A stretch of DNA of 64,000 nt from SLST01 sp046538735 (GTDB lineage: Bacteria; Spirochaetota; Spirochaetia; DSM-27196; SLST01). Numbering within the stretch: position 1 is the first letter of the stretch; each line of letters begins with the position of its first letter. The notes under the pieces were generated by a model, which was not told the DNA's origin, did no database searches, and saw nothing but the letters and a program-made list of their open reading frames with translations. Made by a program: the position numbers and the translations under genes. The stretch is taken from positions 1 to 64,000 of the forward strand of contig JBKHII010000010.1 in assembly GCA_046538735.1 (NCBI GenBank). Direction: 5' to 3'. Positions 49,935 through 57,875 of the stretch are shown here, piece after piece.

Positions 49935-50896
49935 GCCGGAGCCTACGCGCATCCAGTGTTCTCGCCCTCACCGCGGCCGCGCTCCTGTTGGTGAGCCCCG
50001 GCGCGCTCACGACTCGCGTTCACGCGCAGTCGTATACGGTCGTGGACTCGGTTCGGCTCCCTGCGGAGTCGTTCGTGGGCGATCCGGTGGAGCTCCGCTA
50101 CACGTTACGGACCACTGCTTCGCTCTCGTCTCCCGAGTCCGTCGTCGACCCGCCGTGGGGAGAGATCTCCTCGGTCCGCGTGATCGAGCGCGGTGACGAA
50201 ATCGACGTGCGAATCGCCGTCGTCCCGTACGAGCCAGGTACGTTGACACTCCCGCGCATCGACCTGGGCCCGGTCACGCTCGAGGGGTTGAGTCTGATCG
50301 TCGCGAGCGTGCTCGAGGAGGGAGCCGAGCTCCGACCCGTGTACGGGCCGCAGCGCCTGCCGGGAACGTTGGTCGCGATCGTGTTGCTCGTGCTCGGACT
50401 CGTACTCCCGGTGGTACTCGCGCTCTACCTCCTCGGACCCGGCAAGGCGCTCGTTCGCGAGATCGCAGATCGCTACCGCGCGAGGCTTCCGTATCGCAAC
50501 CTCATGCGTACCATCGACTCGCTCGAGGCGAGCATCAAGCGACAGACGGCGCGGAGCTTCTACTCGAGACTCGTGCGATCGCTCCAGGATCTGATGACGA
50601 GCCGGCTCGGGTTCGACTGCCGTGCCGCGACTTCGTCCGAGCTGCGCCGCTACCTTCCGGCATTCGCGGCGCAATGCCGGGCGCAGGCGAGCGTTGCGGC
50701 GCCGCTCGCGGACGTTCTCGCCACGGCGGACGCGGCGAAGTTCGGTCGTGCGGAGGTGCGACGGAAAACTCGGAAGGCGCACCTCGTGGTGTGTCGTGAG
50801 GTGGCCGCCGCGCTCGAGGCGTCGCGGCGAGGACGCGGGGGCGAGCGTGGACCCGATCGCCCGCCTCGAAGGGAGCCGACGCGTGTGGGTGTTTGA
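49931..50896 (+). CDS. Bat operon membrane protein (DUF4381-like)
   Basis: A 321-residue protein: signal peptide (to about residue 33, AHAQ), a beta-rich periplasmic part (about 35-125) with a BatD-like strand pattern, one membrane helix (about 140-165, LVAIVLLVLGLVLPVVLALYLL) and a basic helical cytoplasmic tail. In bat operons a short protein in this position (DUF4381 or oxygen tolerance-like) is common. It overlaps the DUF58 gene by 4 nt and batA by 14 nt. Confidence 0.75.
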   Translation: MSRSLRASSVLALTAAALLLVSPGALTTRVHAQSYTVVDSVRLPAESFVGDPVELRYTLRTTASLSSPESVVDPPWGEISSVRVIERGDEIDVRIAVVPYEPGTLTLPRIDLGPVTLEGLSLIVASVLEEGAELRPVYGPQRLPGTLVAIVLLVLGLVLPVVLALYLLGPGKALVREIADRYRARLPYRNLMRTIDSLEASIKRQTARSFYSRLVRSLQDLMTSRLGFDCRAATSSELRRYLPAFAAQCRAQASVAAPLADVLATADAAKFGRAEVRRKTRKAHLVVCREVAAALEASRRGRGGERGPDRPPRREPTRVGV

Positions 50897-51884
50897 TCGG
50901 CCCGTTATCCTGTTCCTGCTCCTGGCCGTGCCGGTGCTCGTCTACCTTCGGCACTTCTGGAGAGGCCGCGGCGGCACGCTCTCCTTCCCCTTCGAGGTGT
51001 GGGGATCGCGCGGCTTCGTTCCGCCCCCCACGGTGACCGGGCTGCTCGTTTCGATCTCTGCCGTCCTGTTCTGGACCGGCGTGGTCGTGCTCATACTCGC
51101 GCTTGCGGGACCGCAGCGGATCACGCGCGAGCGGAGCTACCTGACTCGTGGAGTGGACATCGTCTTCGCACTCGACCAGTCGCCAACGATGGCGGCGCGT
51201 GATTTCCAGCCCGAGAATCGATTCGAGGCTGCGAGGGACGTCGTTCGGCGATTCGTTGAGCTCCGCGAGAACGATCCTATCGGGCTCGTCGGCTTTGGAG
51301 CCGAGGCGTCGCTCCGCGTGCCGCCGACCATCGACTACGAGCACCTGCTCTCCGTCCTTGGCCGGATGCAGATACTCGAGATGGGCGACGGGACTGCGAT
51401 CGGAATGGGACTCGCCGTAGCGGCGTTGCATCTCGAGAGCTCGGATGCGCCCCGGAAAGCGATCGTGCTGCTCACGGACGGAATCAACAACGCCGGTGAG
51501 ATCCAGCCGACGACCGCGGCTCGTGCGGCTCGGTCACTCGGAATCGAGATCTACGTCGTGGGCATCGGAAGCGGCGAGGAGGTACGCATCGAGGTTCGCG
51601 ATCCGGAGAGCGGAGGCGTCCTCCGCGGCACCGTTCGCGACGGCTTTGACGAATCGGCGCTCAGGTCGATCGCAGAAGCCGGCGGCGGACGGTACTACTA
51701 CGCGGGCTCGAATACCGCGCTCCAGGGCGTTTTTGACGCGATCGACACGATCGAACGAGTGGAACAGCGTTCGCTGCTTCGGGTCGTCCGTCCCCCGTAC
51801 GACCAGCTCTTCGTCCTGATCGGCCTCGCGTTGGTCTTTGCCGATTTCCTGATTCGGCGGCTCATCGCGCGGGAGGTCATGTGA
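50883..51884 (+). CDS. batA: BatA, VWA-domain membrane protein
   Basis: A 333-residue protein: two N-terminal membrane helices (about 6-22 and 55-75), a VWA domain (about 95-290) and a C-terminal membrane helix. MIDAS reads ALDQSPTMA, so the usual DxSxS is DxSxT. LLTDGINNAGEIQP is the third MIDAS loop. Bat proteins are named for aerotolerance in Bacteroides and act in oxidative stress in spirochaetes; molecular role is unclear. GTG 50883 is chosen because GGGAG lies 7 nt upstream; GTG 50847 is possible. Confidence 0.88.
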   Translation: MWVFDRPVILFLLLAVPVLVYLRHFWRGRGGTLSFPFEVWGSRGFVPPPTVTGLLVSISAVLFWTGVVVLILALAGPQRITRERSYLTRGVDIVFALDQSPTMAARDFQPENRFEAARDVVRRFVELRENDPIGLVGFGAEASLRVPPTIDYEHLLSVLGRMQILEMGDGTAIGMGLAVAALHLESSDAPRKAIVLLTDGINNAGEIQPTTAARAARSLGIEIYVVGIGSGEEVRIEVRDPESGGVLRGTVRDGFDESALRSIAEAGGGRYYYAGSNTALQGVFDAIDTIERVEQRSLLRVVRPPYDQLFVLIGLALVFADFLIRRLIAREVM

Positions 51885-52870
51885 CGATCGATAGTCCTCG
51901 GATGCTGCTCGGGATGCTCCTGCTCGCTCCCGCGATCGTCCTGCAGATGCGAGCCTTTCTCAAGGGGCGATCCGAGATCGTTGCGCTCGGCATGCCGTGG
52001 CCTCGCGACCAGGTCGTGCGGCTGTACGCCGTGAAGTCGTTCTTTGCCGCCCTCGCGTTCAACCTCTTCATCGTCTTTGCCGTGCTCGCCGCCGCGGACA
52101 TCACTTGGGGAGAGCAACCGGTGGAGGAGGATCGCTCAGGCCTTGATGTTGCGATCGTCGTGGACGTATCCCGGAGCATGCTCGCCTCGGATGTGACGCC
52201 CTCTCGACTCGAGCGGGCGCTCGGCGTTGTTCGTGCCGCGAGCAGGCAGCTGCCGGCCGCGCGGATGGCGTTGATCGCGTTCAAGGGAGACGCGATCACG
52301 CTCATGCCGCTCACCGAGGACGCCAACGCGCTCGAGATCGTGCTGGACGGCGTCCGTCCCACGCTTATCTCGGCCCCGGGAACCAATGTGGAGGCAGGAC
52401 TGGACGAGGCGCTTCGGGCATTCCCCGCGGCGACCTTTGCGCACTGCGCAGCCGTGGTCTTGAGCGATGGGGAATCGTTGTCCGGCGACGTGGAACGGCC
52501 CCTCGCAGAGTACCGTCGGCGTGGGATCCCGGTCATCGCCGTCGTTGCCGGGACGCCCGAGGGTGCGCCGGTCCCCTCGGGTGACGGAACGGCGCTCCTG
52601 GACGCGGACGGAAGGCCCGTAGTCAGCAAGGCAAACGCCTCGCTTCTCGCCGATATCGCGTCGCGAAGCGACGGCGCCCTGCTCAGGCTGGACGAGCCGG
52701 ATGTCGTCAGCGATCTGGCTGCCCGCCTTTCACGATTCGCATCGCTGCGCGAGTCGGAGGGATTCAGGCTCGTTCCGAGGCGGCGATATCGTCTCTTTCT
52801 GGCTGCGGCGATCCTGTCGCTCGTCGTTTCGACCGGTGTGAGGGTAGTTCGATGGCGCGGTATGTTCTGA
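51881..52870 (+). CDS. batB: BatB, VWA-domain membrane protein
   Basis: A 329-residue protein with the same plan as BatA: N-terminal hydrophobic segments (about 8-25 and 45-68), a VWA domain with intact MIDAS DVSRSMLASD, and SDGESLSGDVERPL; a last membrane helix at about 305-322. GTG start overlapping the batA stop. It likely pairs with BatA in the inner membrane with domains in the periplasm or cytoplasm under MoxR control. Confidence 0.88.
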   Translation: MTIDSPRMLLGMLLLAPAIVLQMRAFLKGRSEIVALGMPWPRDQVVRLYAVKSFFAALAFNLFIVFAVLAAADITWGEQPVEEDRSGLDVAIVVDVSRSMLASDVTPSRLERALGVVRAASRQLPAARMALIAFKGDAITLMPLTEDANALEIVLDGVRPTLISAPGTNVEAGLDEALRAFPAATFAHCAAVVLSDGESLSGDVERPLAEYRRRGIPVIAVVAGTPEGAPVPSGDGTALLDADGRPVVSKANASLLADIASRSDGALLRLDEPDVVSDLAARLSRFASLRESEGFRLVPRRRYRLFLAAAILSLVVSTGVRVVRWRGMF

Positions 52871-53493
52871 GGTTCGCCGTCGTCGTCGTGGCCGGAGGCC
52901 TTCTGACGGGGTGCGGCGGCAGCGGTTCCATGGCCGCGGTGTTGCGCGGCAATTTGGCGTACGGGAGAGGAGACTACCAGTCGGCGCTCGTTCACTACCT
53001 GGAGGCCGAACAGGATGCACGACATCGTGGATGGCTGCTCTACAACACGGGCAACGTCTACTACGCCCTCGGCGAACAGGAAGCGGCGCTCTCCGCGTGG
53101 GAGGAGGCGCGACGCGCGACCGTGGATCCGGAGACCGGCAGCTCGGCGGCGAACGCCGAGACGCTCCTCATACACGCCGCGAGTCACAATCGCGGAGTCC
53201 TCTTCTATCAGCGAGGCGAATACGAGTCCGCGTACGCGGAGTTCCGCTACGCGCTCTCGGTGAACGCACGGAGTGTCGCGGCGAAGCAGAACCTTGAGCT
53301 TGCTCTCCAGAAGATGCAATCGCTGGATCAAGCCGATCAGGCGGGCGAAGGCTCGGGGACCGGCGAAGGTGACGCGGAGCCGGGGCCCGACCCCGGGACG
53401 CTTCGTATTCTCGAGTACGTCCGGCGAAAGGAAGCACAACGATGGTTTGCCAATCGCGAATCAGACGATTCAACCGATCCGCAGGACTGGTAG
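52852..53493 (+). CDS. batC: BatC-like TPR lipoprotein
   Basis: A 213-residue lipoprotein: signal peptide with lipobox LLTGC (Cys about 21), then TPR-type helices (about 30-165: GNLAYGRGDYQSALVHYLEA, LLYNTGNVYYALGEQEAA, NRGVLFYQRGEYESAYAEF) and an acidic Gly-rich tail. It overlaps batB by 19 nt and batD by 52 nt. TPR proteins named BatC in other spirochaetes are proposed scaffolds of the Bat complex. Confidence 0.8.
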   Translation: MARYVLRFAVVVVAGGLLTGCGGSGSMAAVLRGNLAYGRGDYQSALVHYLEAEQDARHRGWLLYNTGNVYYALGEQEAALSAWEEARRATVDPETGSSAANAETLLIHAASHNRGVLFYQRGEYESAYAEFRYALSVNARSVAAKQNLELALQKMQSLDQADQAGEGSGTGEGDAEPGPDPGTLRILEYVRRKEAQRWFANRESDDSTDPQDW

Positions 53494-55478
53494 TGCTGCT
53501 CGTCGGGCTCGTCTGGAGCGCCGGCGCTCAGATCAGGACCGAGCTCTCGGACCAGGCGATCGCCGTGGGCGAGCGTGTTTCCTACGTGATCACTATTCGG
53601 CACGAGGAGCCCGAGGACGTGGAGGTACGTCCGCCCGACTTTCCGGGATTGAGGCTCGTGGAAGGACCGTCGGTGCGGCCGATCTCCATCCTCGGGCCCG
53701 AGGAACGTGTACGGTCGATCGAGGTGCGGTTCGTGCTCGAGGCGGTCGCTGCCGGCAGGTACGTGCTTCCTGAGATACCGGTCAACGTCGCCGGTCAGCC
53801 GTATCTGACCGACGCACGTCTGATCGAGATCGGCGAGCGCACGAACCGCAACAGCGTTCCGTATCTCGCACGGTGGACGGGCGCCGGGCGACCGGTTCAT
53901 CACGGCGAGGCGCGCGTCTACGAGCTCGAGATTTACAATGCGACCGAGTACCTCTATCCCTCGTCCGTCACGGTGAGACCGCCGCAGAACGCCATCCTCG
54001 AAGAGGTTCAGGGGCTCGGGACGATCGAGCAGTATACCGTGGACGGTGTGACGTTGTACGCCATACCGGTTGCGGTGTTCATGGTCACCGCGTCCGAGCC
54101 GGGCACTCTCGAGCTGCCCGAGGCGACGATCGCAACGCCATCGCTGAGTGCCGTGGCCCCGCGCAAAGAAGTGCCGGTGGAGTCGTTGCCTCCGGCGGCG
54201 GAACCGACGGGTGCGGTCGGCTCATTCGTCTACGAGGCGGCCATCGAGCCGGCGACGATCCTGCCCAGCGAGACGGCGCAGCTCCGGCTGCGCGTCTCCG
54301 GGTCGGGCAATCTGCACTTCCTGGCGATTCCGGAGCCGGAGCTCACGGGTTTCCAGATCGAGCACGACGACACCACGAGCTCGTACTCGCCCACGGAGTC
54401 GGGATACGAAGGGTACCGGGAACGAGTGCTGACCCTGCGGCCGACCGGGGGCGGGCGGCACGCAATCGATGTCGGGGAGTTCGCGTACTTCGAACCGGTG
54501 AGCGGGAGGGTGATGCGCTCGCGGCCGCCGAACCCGGAGCCGCACGTCCTTACGATGGATGGAGCGCTTCAGGGTTCTTCGGCGGAGTTCGCGACAGCCA
54601 TGCTGGGCGCGTCCGAGATTGCCGCGATGGAGCGCCGCACGTGGTACGACGACGCGCTTGCGTATGGGTGGTTCGTTCCCGGTCTGCTCTTCCTCGTCGC
54701 ACTGCGGGTATGGAAGCGGGGCAGCTCGGCCATGCTGCTGCTTCTCGCCTGCGGTTCGTTCATGCTCACCGATTCGATCTCCGAGCGGCTTCCATGGGAC
54801 GACATCGACCGCGGGCTTCGGCGGTACGAGGAGGGGAACCTGGATGCGGCCGTCTCCGCCTTCGAACGCGCCGCACGCCAGGCTCCCGACTCGCCGGGTA
54901 TCAACCACAATCTCGGCGTCCTCTACTTCCATCTGGGCGACCTCCCGAGAGCGGTGTTCGCGATCCGCGAGGCGATCCGTCTCGCTCCCATGGCGTCTGC
55001 TCCCCGCAGCTTACTCGGTACGGTCGAGGCATCGGCCGGCATCGATCGGAGCGTTCCGCCGCCGCACCTCGTTCATCCCGATCTTCTCTTCTTCGCGCTG
55101 GCGGTCCTCGTGAACGGGCTCTTCGTGGGGATCGCCCTCGCGCACGGCCGTAAACGGGGCTGGCTGACGATAGCCGGGATTCTCGTGATCGTCATCAGCC
55201 TGGGCGTGCTGGCGGGCCTCGTGCGATCGGCGGTGGAACACGAAGAGCAACTCGGAGTCGTGCGCGGCGAAGTGACCCTGCAGAGGATTCCAGGGGATGA
55301 CGCCGACGGGTGGCTCCCCGTGCGCAGTGGTTCGGCCGTTCATGTGGTTTCGCGGCAGGACGAGTTTCTGCTCGTCCGGACGTCGCTCGGTCTGGAGGGT
55401 TGGGTACGCGTGGAGGACTTGCTCTGGCCGGAGAATCCCGCGAACGACGTCCTTCGCTACCGTGGCTATGCGCTGTAA
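53442..55478 (+). CDS. batD: BatD-like protein fused to TPR (BatE-like) and SH3 domains
   Basis: A 678-residue protein: signal peptide (about 1-30), BatD oxygen-tolerance beta domains (about 30-370; LSDQAIAVGERVSYVITI; YVLPEIPVNVAGQPYLTDA), membrane segments near 410, two TPRs (about 460-530, YEEGNLDAAVSAFERAARQAPDSPG), two more membrane helices (about 550-600) and a C-terminal SH3-like domain (about 610-665, GSAVHVVSRQDEFLLVRTSLGLEGWV). In many species BatD and BatE are separate, so this looks like a natural fusion. Confidence 0.82.
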   Translation: MVCQSRIRRFNRSAGLVVLLVGLVWSAGAQIRTELSDQAIAVGERVSYVITIRHEEPEDVEVRPPDFPGLRLVEGPSVRPISILGPEERVRSIEVRFVLEAVAAGRYVLPEIPVNVAGQPYLTDARLIEIGERTNRNSVPYLARWTGAGRPVHHGEARVYELEIYNATEYLYPSSVTVRPPQNAILEEVQGLGTIEQYTVDGVTLYAIPVAVFMVTASEPGTLELPEATIATPSLSAVAPRKEVPVESLPPAAEPTGAVGSFVYEAAIEPATILPSETAQLRLRVSGSGNLHFLAIPEPELTGFQIEHDDTTSSYSPTESGYEGYRERVLTLRPTGGGRHAIDVGEFAYFEPVSGRVMRSRPPNPEPHVLTMDGALQGSSAEFATAMLGASEIAAMERRTWYDDALAYGWFVPGLLFLVALRVWKRGSSAMLLLLACGSFMLTDSISERLPWDDIDRGLRRYEEGNLDAAVSAFERAARQAPDSPGINHNLGVLYFHLGDLPRAVFAIREAIRLAPMASAPRSLLGTVEASAGIDRSVPPPHLVHPDLLFFALAVLVNGLFVGIALAHGRKRGWLTIAGILVIVISLGVLAGLVRSAVEHEEQLGVVRGEVTLQRIPGDDADGWLPVRSGSAVHVVSRQDEFLLVRTSLGLEGWVRVEDLLWPENPANDVLRYRGYAL

Positions 55479-55508
55479 CGATCCGCGGCCCGATTGGTTT
55501 GTTGTTCG

Positions 55509-55967
55509 ATGAGCGATTTCGGCAAGATCTACGAGCAGTGGGAACAGATGCAGCGAGCCGAACGAACCGATCCGGAGCGCGCGACGATCGAGCGCCCGAG
55601 CTTTGAGCGGGCGCTCGATCGCTACCCGATCGTAGATAAGGACGGGCAGGGTGAAGCGCCGGGAGACGACCGTCGGCATGCCCCTTCTCCCGACCGGCTA
55701 CCGATCGAGGACCGGATCGACCTGCACGGGCTCACGGTGGAGGAAGCGCTCGCGGCAACCCGGTCCTTCCTGAACGACTGCGCGGGGCGTGGGCTCCGGA
55801 AGGTTCTCGTGATTCACGGGAAGGGACGAAACGGGGAGGGGGTCCTCAGGCGCGAGGTGCGCGCGTACCTCGAGCGAGACCCGCGCACCGGGGCAATGGG
55901 CTACGCCGGAGGCCCGGAGGGCGGTCGTGGTGCCTTGTGGGTTGTGCTTCGAGATCGAACGACGTGA
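55509..55967 (+). CDS. Smr-domain protein
   Basis: A 152-residue protein. The Smr (MutS2 C-terminal) domain occupies about 70-150 with DLHGLTVEEAL and VLVIHGKGRNGEGVLRREV, the nuclease-type motifs. Smr domains cut or bind branched nucleic acids or collided-ribosome mRNA. The N-terminal 60 residues are charged and disordered. It has no MutS part, so it is the stand-alone form. Confidence 0.9.
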   Translation: MSDFGKIYEQWEQMQRAERTDPERATIERPSFERALDRYPIVDKDGQGEAPGDDRRHAPSPDRLPIEDRIDLHGLTVEEALAATRSFLNDCAGRGLRKVLVIHGKGRNGEGVLRREVRAYLERDPRTGAMGYAGGPEGGRGALWVVLRDRTT

Positions 55968-55983
55968 GCCGGAGTTACGGGGC

Positions 55984-56202
55984 CTATCGCTCCCGGTAGA
56001 TGATGCGGCCTCTCGTCAGATCGTACGGCGAGAGCGCGACCTTGACCTTGTCGCCGGGCACGATTCGGATATAGTGCTTGCGCATCTTGCCCGAGAGATG
56101 GGTGAGGATATTGTGGCCGTTCTTGAGCTCCACCCGGAACATCGTGTTCGGGAGGGACTCGGTGACGACGCCTTCTACTTCGATTGCTTCCTCTTTTGCC
56201 AC
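55984..56202 (-). CDS. infA: Translation initiation factor IF-1
   Basis: A 72-residue OB-fold protein with the full IF-1 signature: VEGVVTESLPNTMFRVELKN, GHNILTHLSGKMRKHYIRI and VKVALSPYDLTRGRI. It binds the ribosomal A site during initiation. The start is GTG with AAAGGAG upstream. It is a single-gene unit on the minus strand, facing away from the DksA-like gene. Confidence 0.97.
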   Translation of the reverse strand: MAKEEAIEVEGVVTESLPNTMFRVELKNGHNILTHLSGKMRKHYIRIVPGDKVKVALSPYDLTRGRIIYRER

Positions 56203-56224
56203 TGCAACTCCTTTGTTTCACGAA

Positions 56225-56254
56225 ATTCTACGTAATCGGCTCACTGGTTGTCAA
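56225..56254 (-). promoter_or_regulatory. infA promoter
   Basis: Minus strand: perfect TTGACA (56249-56254), 18 bp, TAGAAT (56225-56230). Confidence 0.7.
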
Positions 56255-56264
56255 TTCCGAAGTG

Positions 56265-56295
56265 TTGACTTTTCGACCGAGAAGTACAACATTAT
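56265..56295 (+). promoter_or_regulatory. Candidate promoter of the DksA-like gene
   Basis: TTGACT (56265-56270) with CATTAT (56290-56295) 19 bp downstream. The spacing is long and other -10 choices exist, so only the -35 is clear. GGGAGG precedes the ATG at 56323. Confidence 0.35.
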
Positions 56296-56322
56296 GGCAC
56301 TCTTTTCGCTGGGAGGCGATGG

Positions 56323-56679
56323 ATGGATCAAGAGTTTGTCGAGCGAATGAAATCGAATCTGCTCGACATGAAGGCTGAAATACTCCAGAAGCTCGTCTCG
56401 GAGGACGAGGAGTTCCGCGACATCGTTGAGAAGGACGACTCAAAGGATCTCGTGGATATTGCGAGCTCGGACATCGACAAGAGCACTCTGGAGGCCCTGG
56501 GCACGCAGGAGATGAAGCGGCTGCGTTTGATCGAGGCCGCGCTGGTTCGCATCGAGAACGGGAAGTACGGAATCTGCCTGAAGAGCGGAAAGCCGATACC
56601 GAAGGAACGGCTCGAGGCGATTCCCTACGCGCTCTACCGGATCGAATACCAGAACGAGGTCGAGCGCCGTAACAGGTAG
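56323..56679 (+). CDS. DksA/TraR-family protein lacking three of four zinc ligands
   Basis: A 118-residue DksA-like regulator: N-terminal helical coiled coil (about 1-75, with DIASSDIDKSTLEAL near the tip) and the globular C-terminus. The usual zinc site CxxC...CxxC reads YGICLKSGKPIPKERLEAIPYALYRIEYQ here, so Ser, Arg and Tyr replace three Cys. Such low-Cys DksAs exist in other bacteria and may work without zinc. DksA binds the RNA polymerase secondary channel and works with ppGpp. It is divergent from infA. Confidence 0.85.
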   Translation: MDQEFVERMKSNLLDMKAEILQKLVSEDEEFRDIVEKDDSKDLVDIASSDIDKSTLEALGTQEMKRLRLIEAALVRIENGKYGICLKSGKPIPKERLEAIPYALYRIEYQNEVERRNR

Positions 56680-56748
56680 CCTCCTGTCATTTTGATATAG
56701 TGCTAACGTCAATCGCCGTCCTTCCGATAAGTAGCGTAGGAGAGGACG

Positions 56749-57135
56749 ATGATTGGTGTTCAGGCACAGCATGCCGCCAGATCAGTTCATCTCGCAAGCA
56801 TCCTGCGCGCGCAGTACTCCTCGGGCAAGATCTCGCTGCCGATCGACGGCGGTCTATATGCACGGTTCAGGCACGTGCAGGGTGTGCCTTCGATGTCGTC
56901 CGGCGGCTACTCGATTTCCAAGCTCCAGATGATCGATCTCATGGTCGAGCGGCTCGTACAGCTTCGCGGGGAGCCGGTTAGCGTGCCGCGCCCGTCCACG
57001 GACGCGGAGGCAGCGCGTGTCGTTGAGTCGCTCGCCGGCGATCTTCACGATGCGATTCGCAACGCGAGCACGTCTCGCGGATCGTACGCGCACGGCATCG
57101 CGGAAACCGGGCTCCTGCTCAACATGGTCGCGTAG
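56749..57135 (+). CDS. Hypothetical protein, 128 residues
   Basis: A small soluble protein after TAGGAGAGGACG (good ribosome binding site). It has a Ser/Gly-rich N-terminal half with FRHVQGVPSMSSGGYSISKLQMID and a helical C-terminal half with GLLLNMVA. A possible -10 (TATAGT at 56696-56701) precedes it. No family is recognised. The size and end motif recall flagellar or rod-associated proteins, but this is not supported enough to call. Confidence 0.55.
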   Translation: MIGVQAQHAARSVHLASILRAQYSSGKISLPIDGGLYARFRHVQGVPSMSSGGYSISKLQMIDLMVERLVQLRGEPVSVPRPSTDAEAARVVESLAGDLHDAIRNASTSRGSYAHGIAETGLLLNMVA

Positions 57136-57152
57136 CCCGCGACCACCCGCAA

Positions 57153-57833
57153 TCAGATCTGTGGATTCGGCGCAAAATCGTTGTTGGCGATCTCACGCTC
57201 GAGAGTCGAGTTCGGTCCGTGTCCCGGAAACAGCCTGGTCTCCGGCGGCAGCCTGAAGAGCGTCTTTCGGATGCTCTTCGTGAGCTTCGCGAGGTCGCTC
57301 CCGACCACGTCCGTGCGCCCCACCGTCTTGAAAAGAAGCGTGTCTCCTGAGAAGAGCGCGTTTCGCTCCTCGCTGTAGAGGCAGACGCTGCCCTGGCTGT
57401 GGCCCGGAGTGTGGATCGTCACGAAGTCGGTGTCCAGGACCTGGTCGCTGTCCTTCAGGAAGAAGGTTGGTTTCGGAAGCTCGGAGTAGAGCTGCTCGAA
57501 CGCTTCCATCGCTTCCGGTCCGAGCGGCTTGAAGAGGTCGCGATTCGTCTGCTCGCCCTTCGGAGGGAGGTAGGCGCGATCGCTGCGATGGATTCCAACG
57601 TCGATTTTCTCCACACGATCCGAGTAGCGGTCAATGATCGCCTGCGCGGCGGACGTGTGGTCGAGATGGCCGTGGGTGAAGACGATCGACGTCGGCACGA
57701 CGTTGAGGATCTCGAGCCGACTGAGGAGGAGCTCTGCGTCGGCGCCCGGGTCGATCACCATGCACTCCTTCTTTCCGGTGGATACCACGTATGAGTTCGT
57801 GTAGAGTGGACCGACGATGATGCGTTCGACCAT
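57153..57833 (-). CDS. Metallo-beta-lactamase fold hydrolase (glyoxalase II-like)
   Basis: A 226-residue MBL-fold hydrolase with the zinc motif FTHGHLDHTS, the second His in HTPGHSQGS, the bridging Asp in LFSGDTLLF and the last His in LFPGHGPNST. The family covers hydroxyacylglutathione hydrolase and related thioesterases. It begins with MVERIIVGPLYTNSYVV, typical of the YcbL-type group. ATG 57833 lies 8 nt after a clear -10 box; longer starts would run into the divergent gene. Confidence 0.88.
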   Translation of the reverse strand: MVERIIVGPLYTNSYVVSTGKKECMVIDPGADAELLLSRLEILNVVPTSIVFTHGHLDHTSAAQAIIDRYSDRVEKIDVGIHRSDRAYLPPKGEQTNRDLFKPLGPEAMEAFEQLYSELPKPTFFLKDSDQVLDTDFVTIHTPGHSQGSVCLYSEERNALFSGDTLLFKTVGRTDVVGSDLAKLTKSIRKTLFRLPPETRLFPGHGPNSTLEREIANNDFAPNPQI

Positions 57834-57841
57834 TACGAACC

Positions 57842-57870
57842 ACCATAAGCGATTTGTACCGGTTGGGCAA
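57842..57870 (-). promoter_or_regulatory. MBL hydrolase gene promoter, near-leaderless spacing
   Basis: Minus strand: TTGCCC (57865-57870), 17 bp, TATGGT (57842-57847), then 8 nt to the ATG. Confidence 0.5.
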
Positions 57871-57875
57871 GCAAG

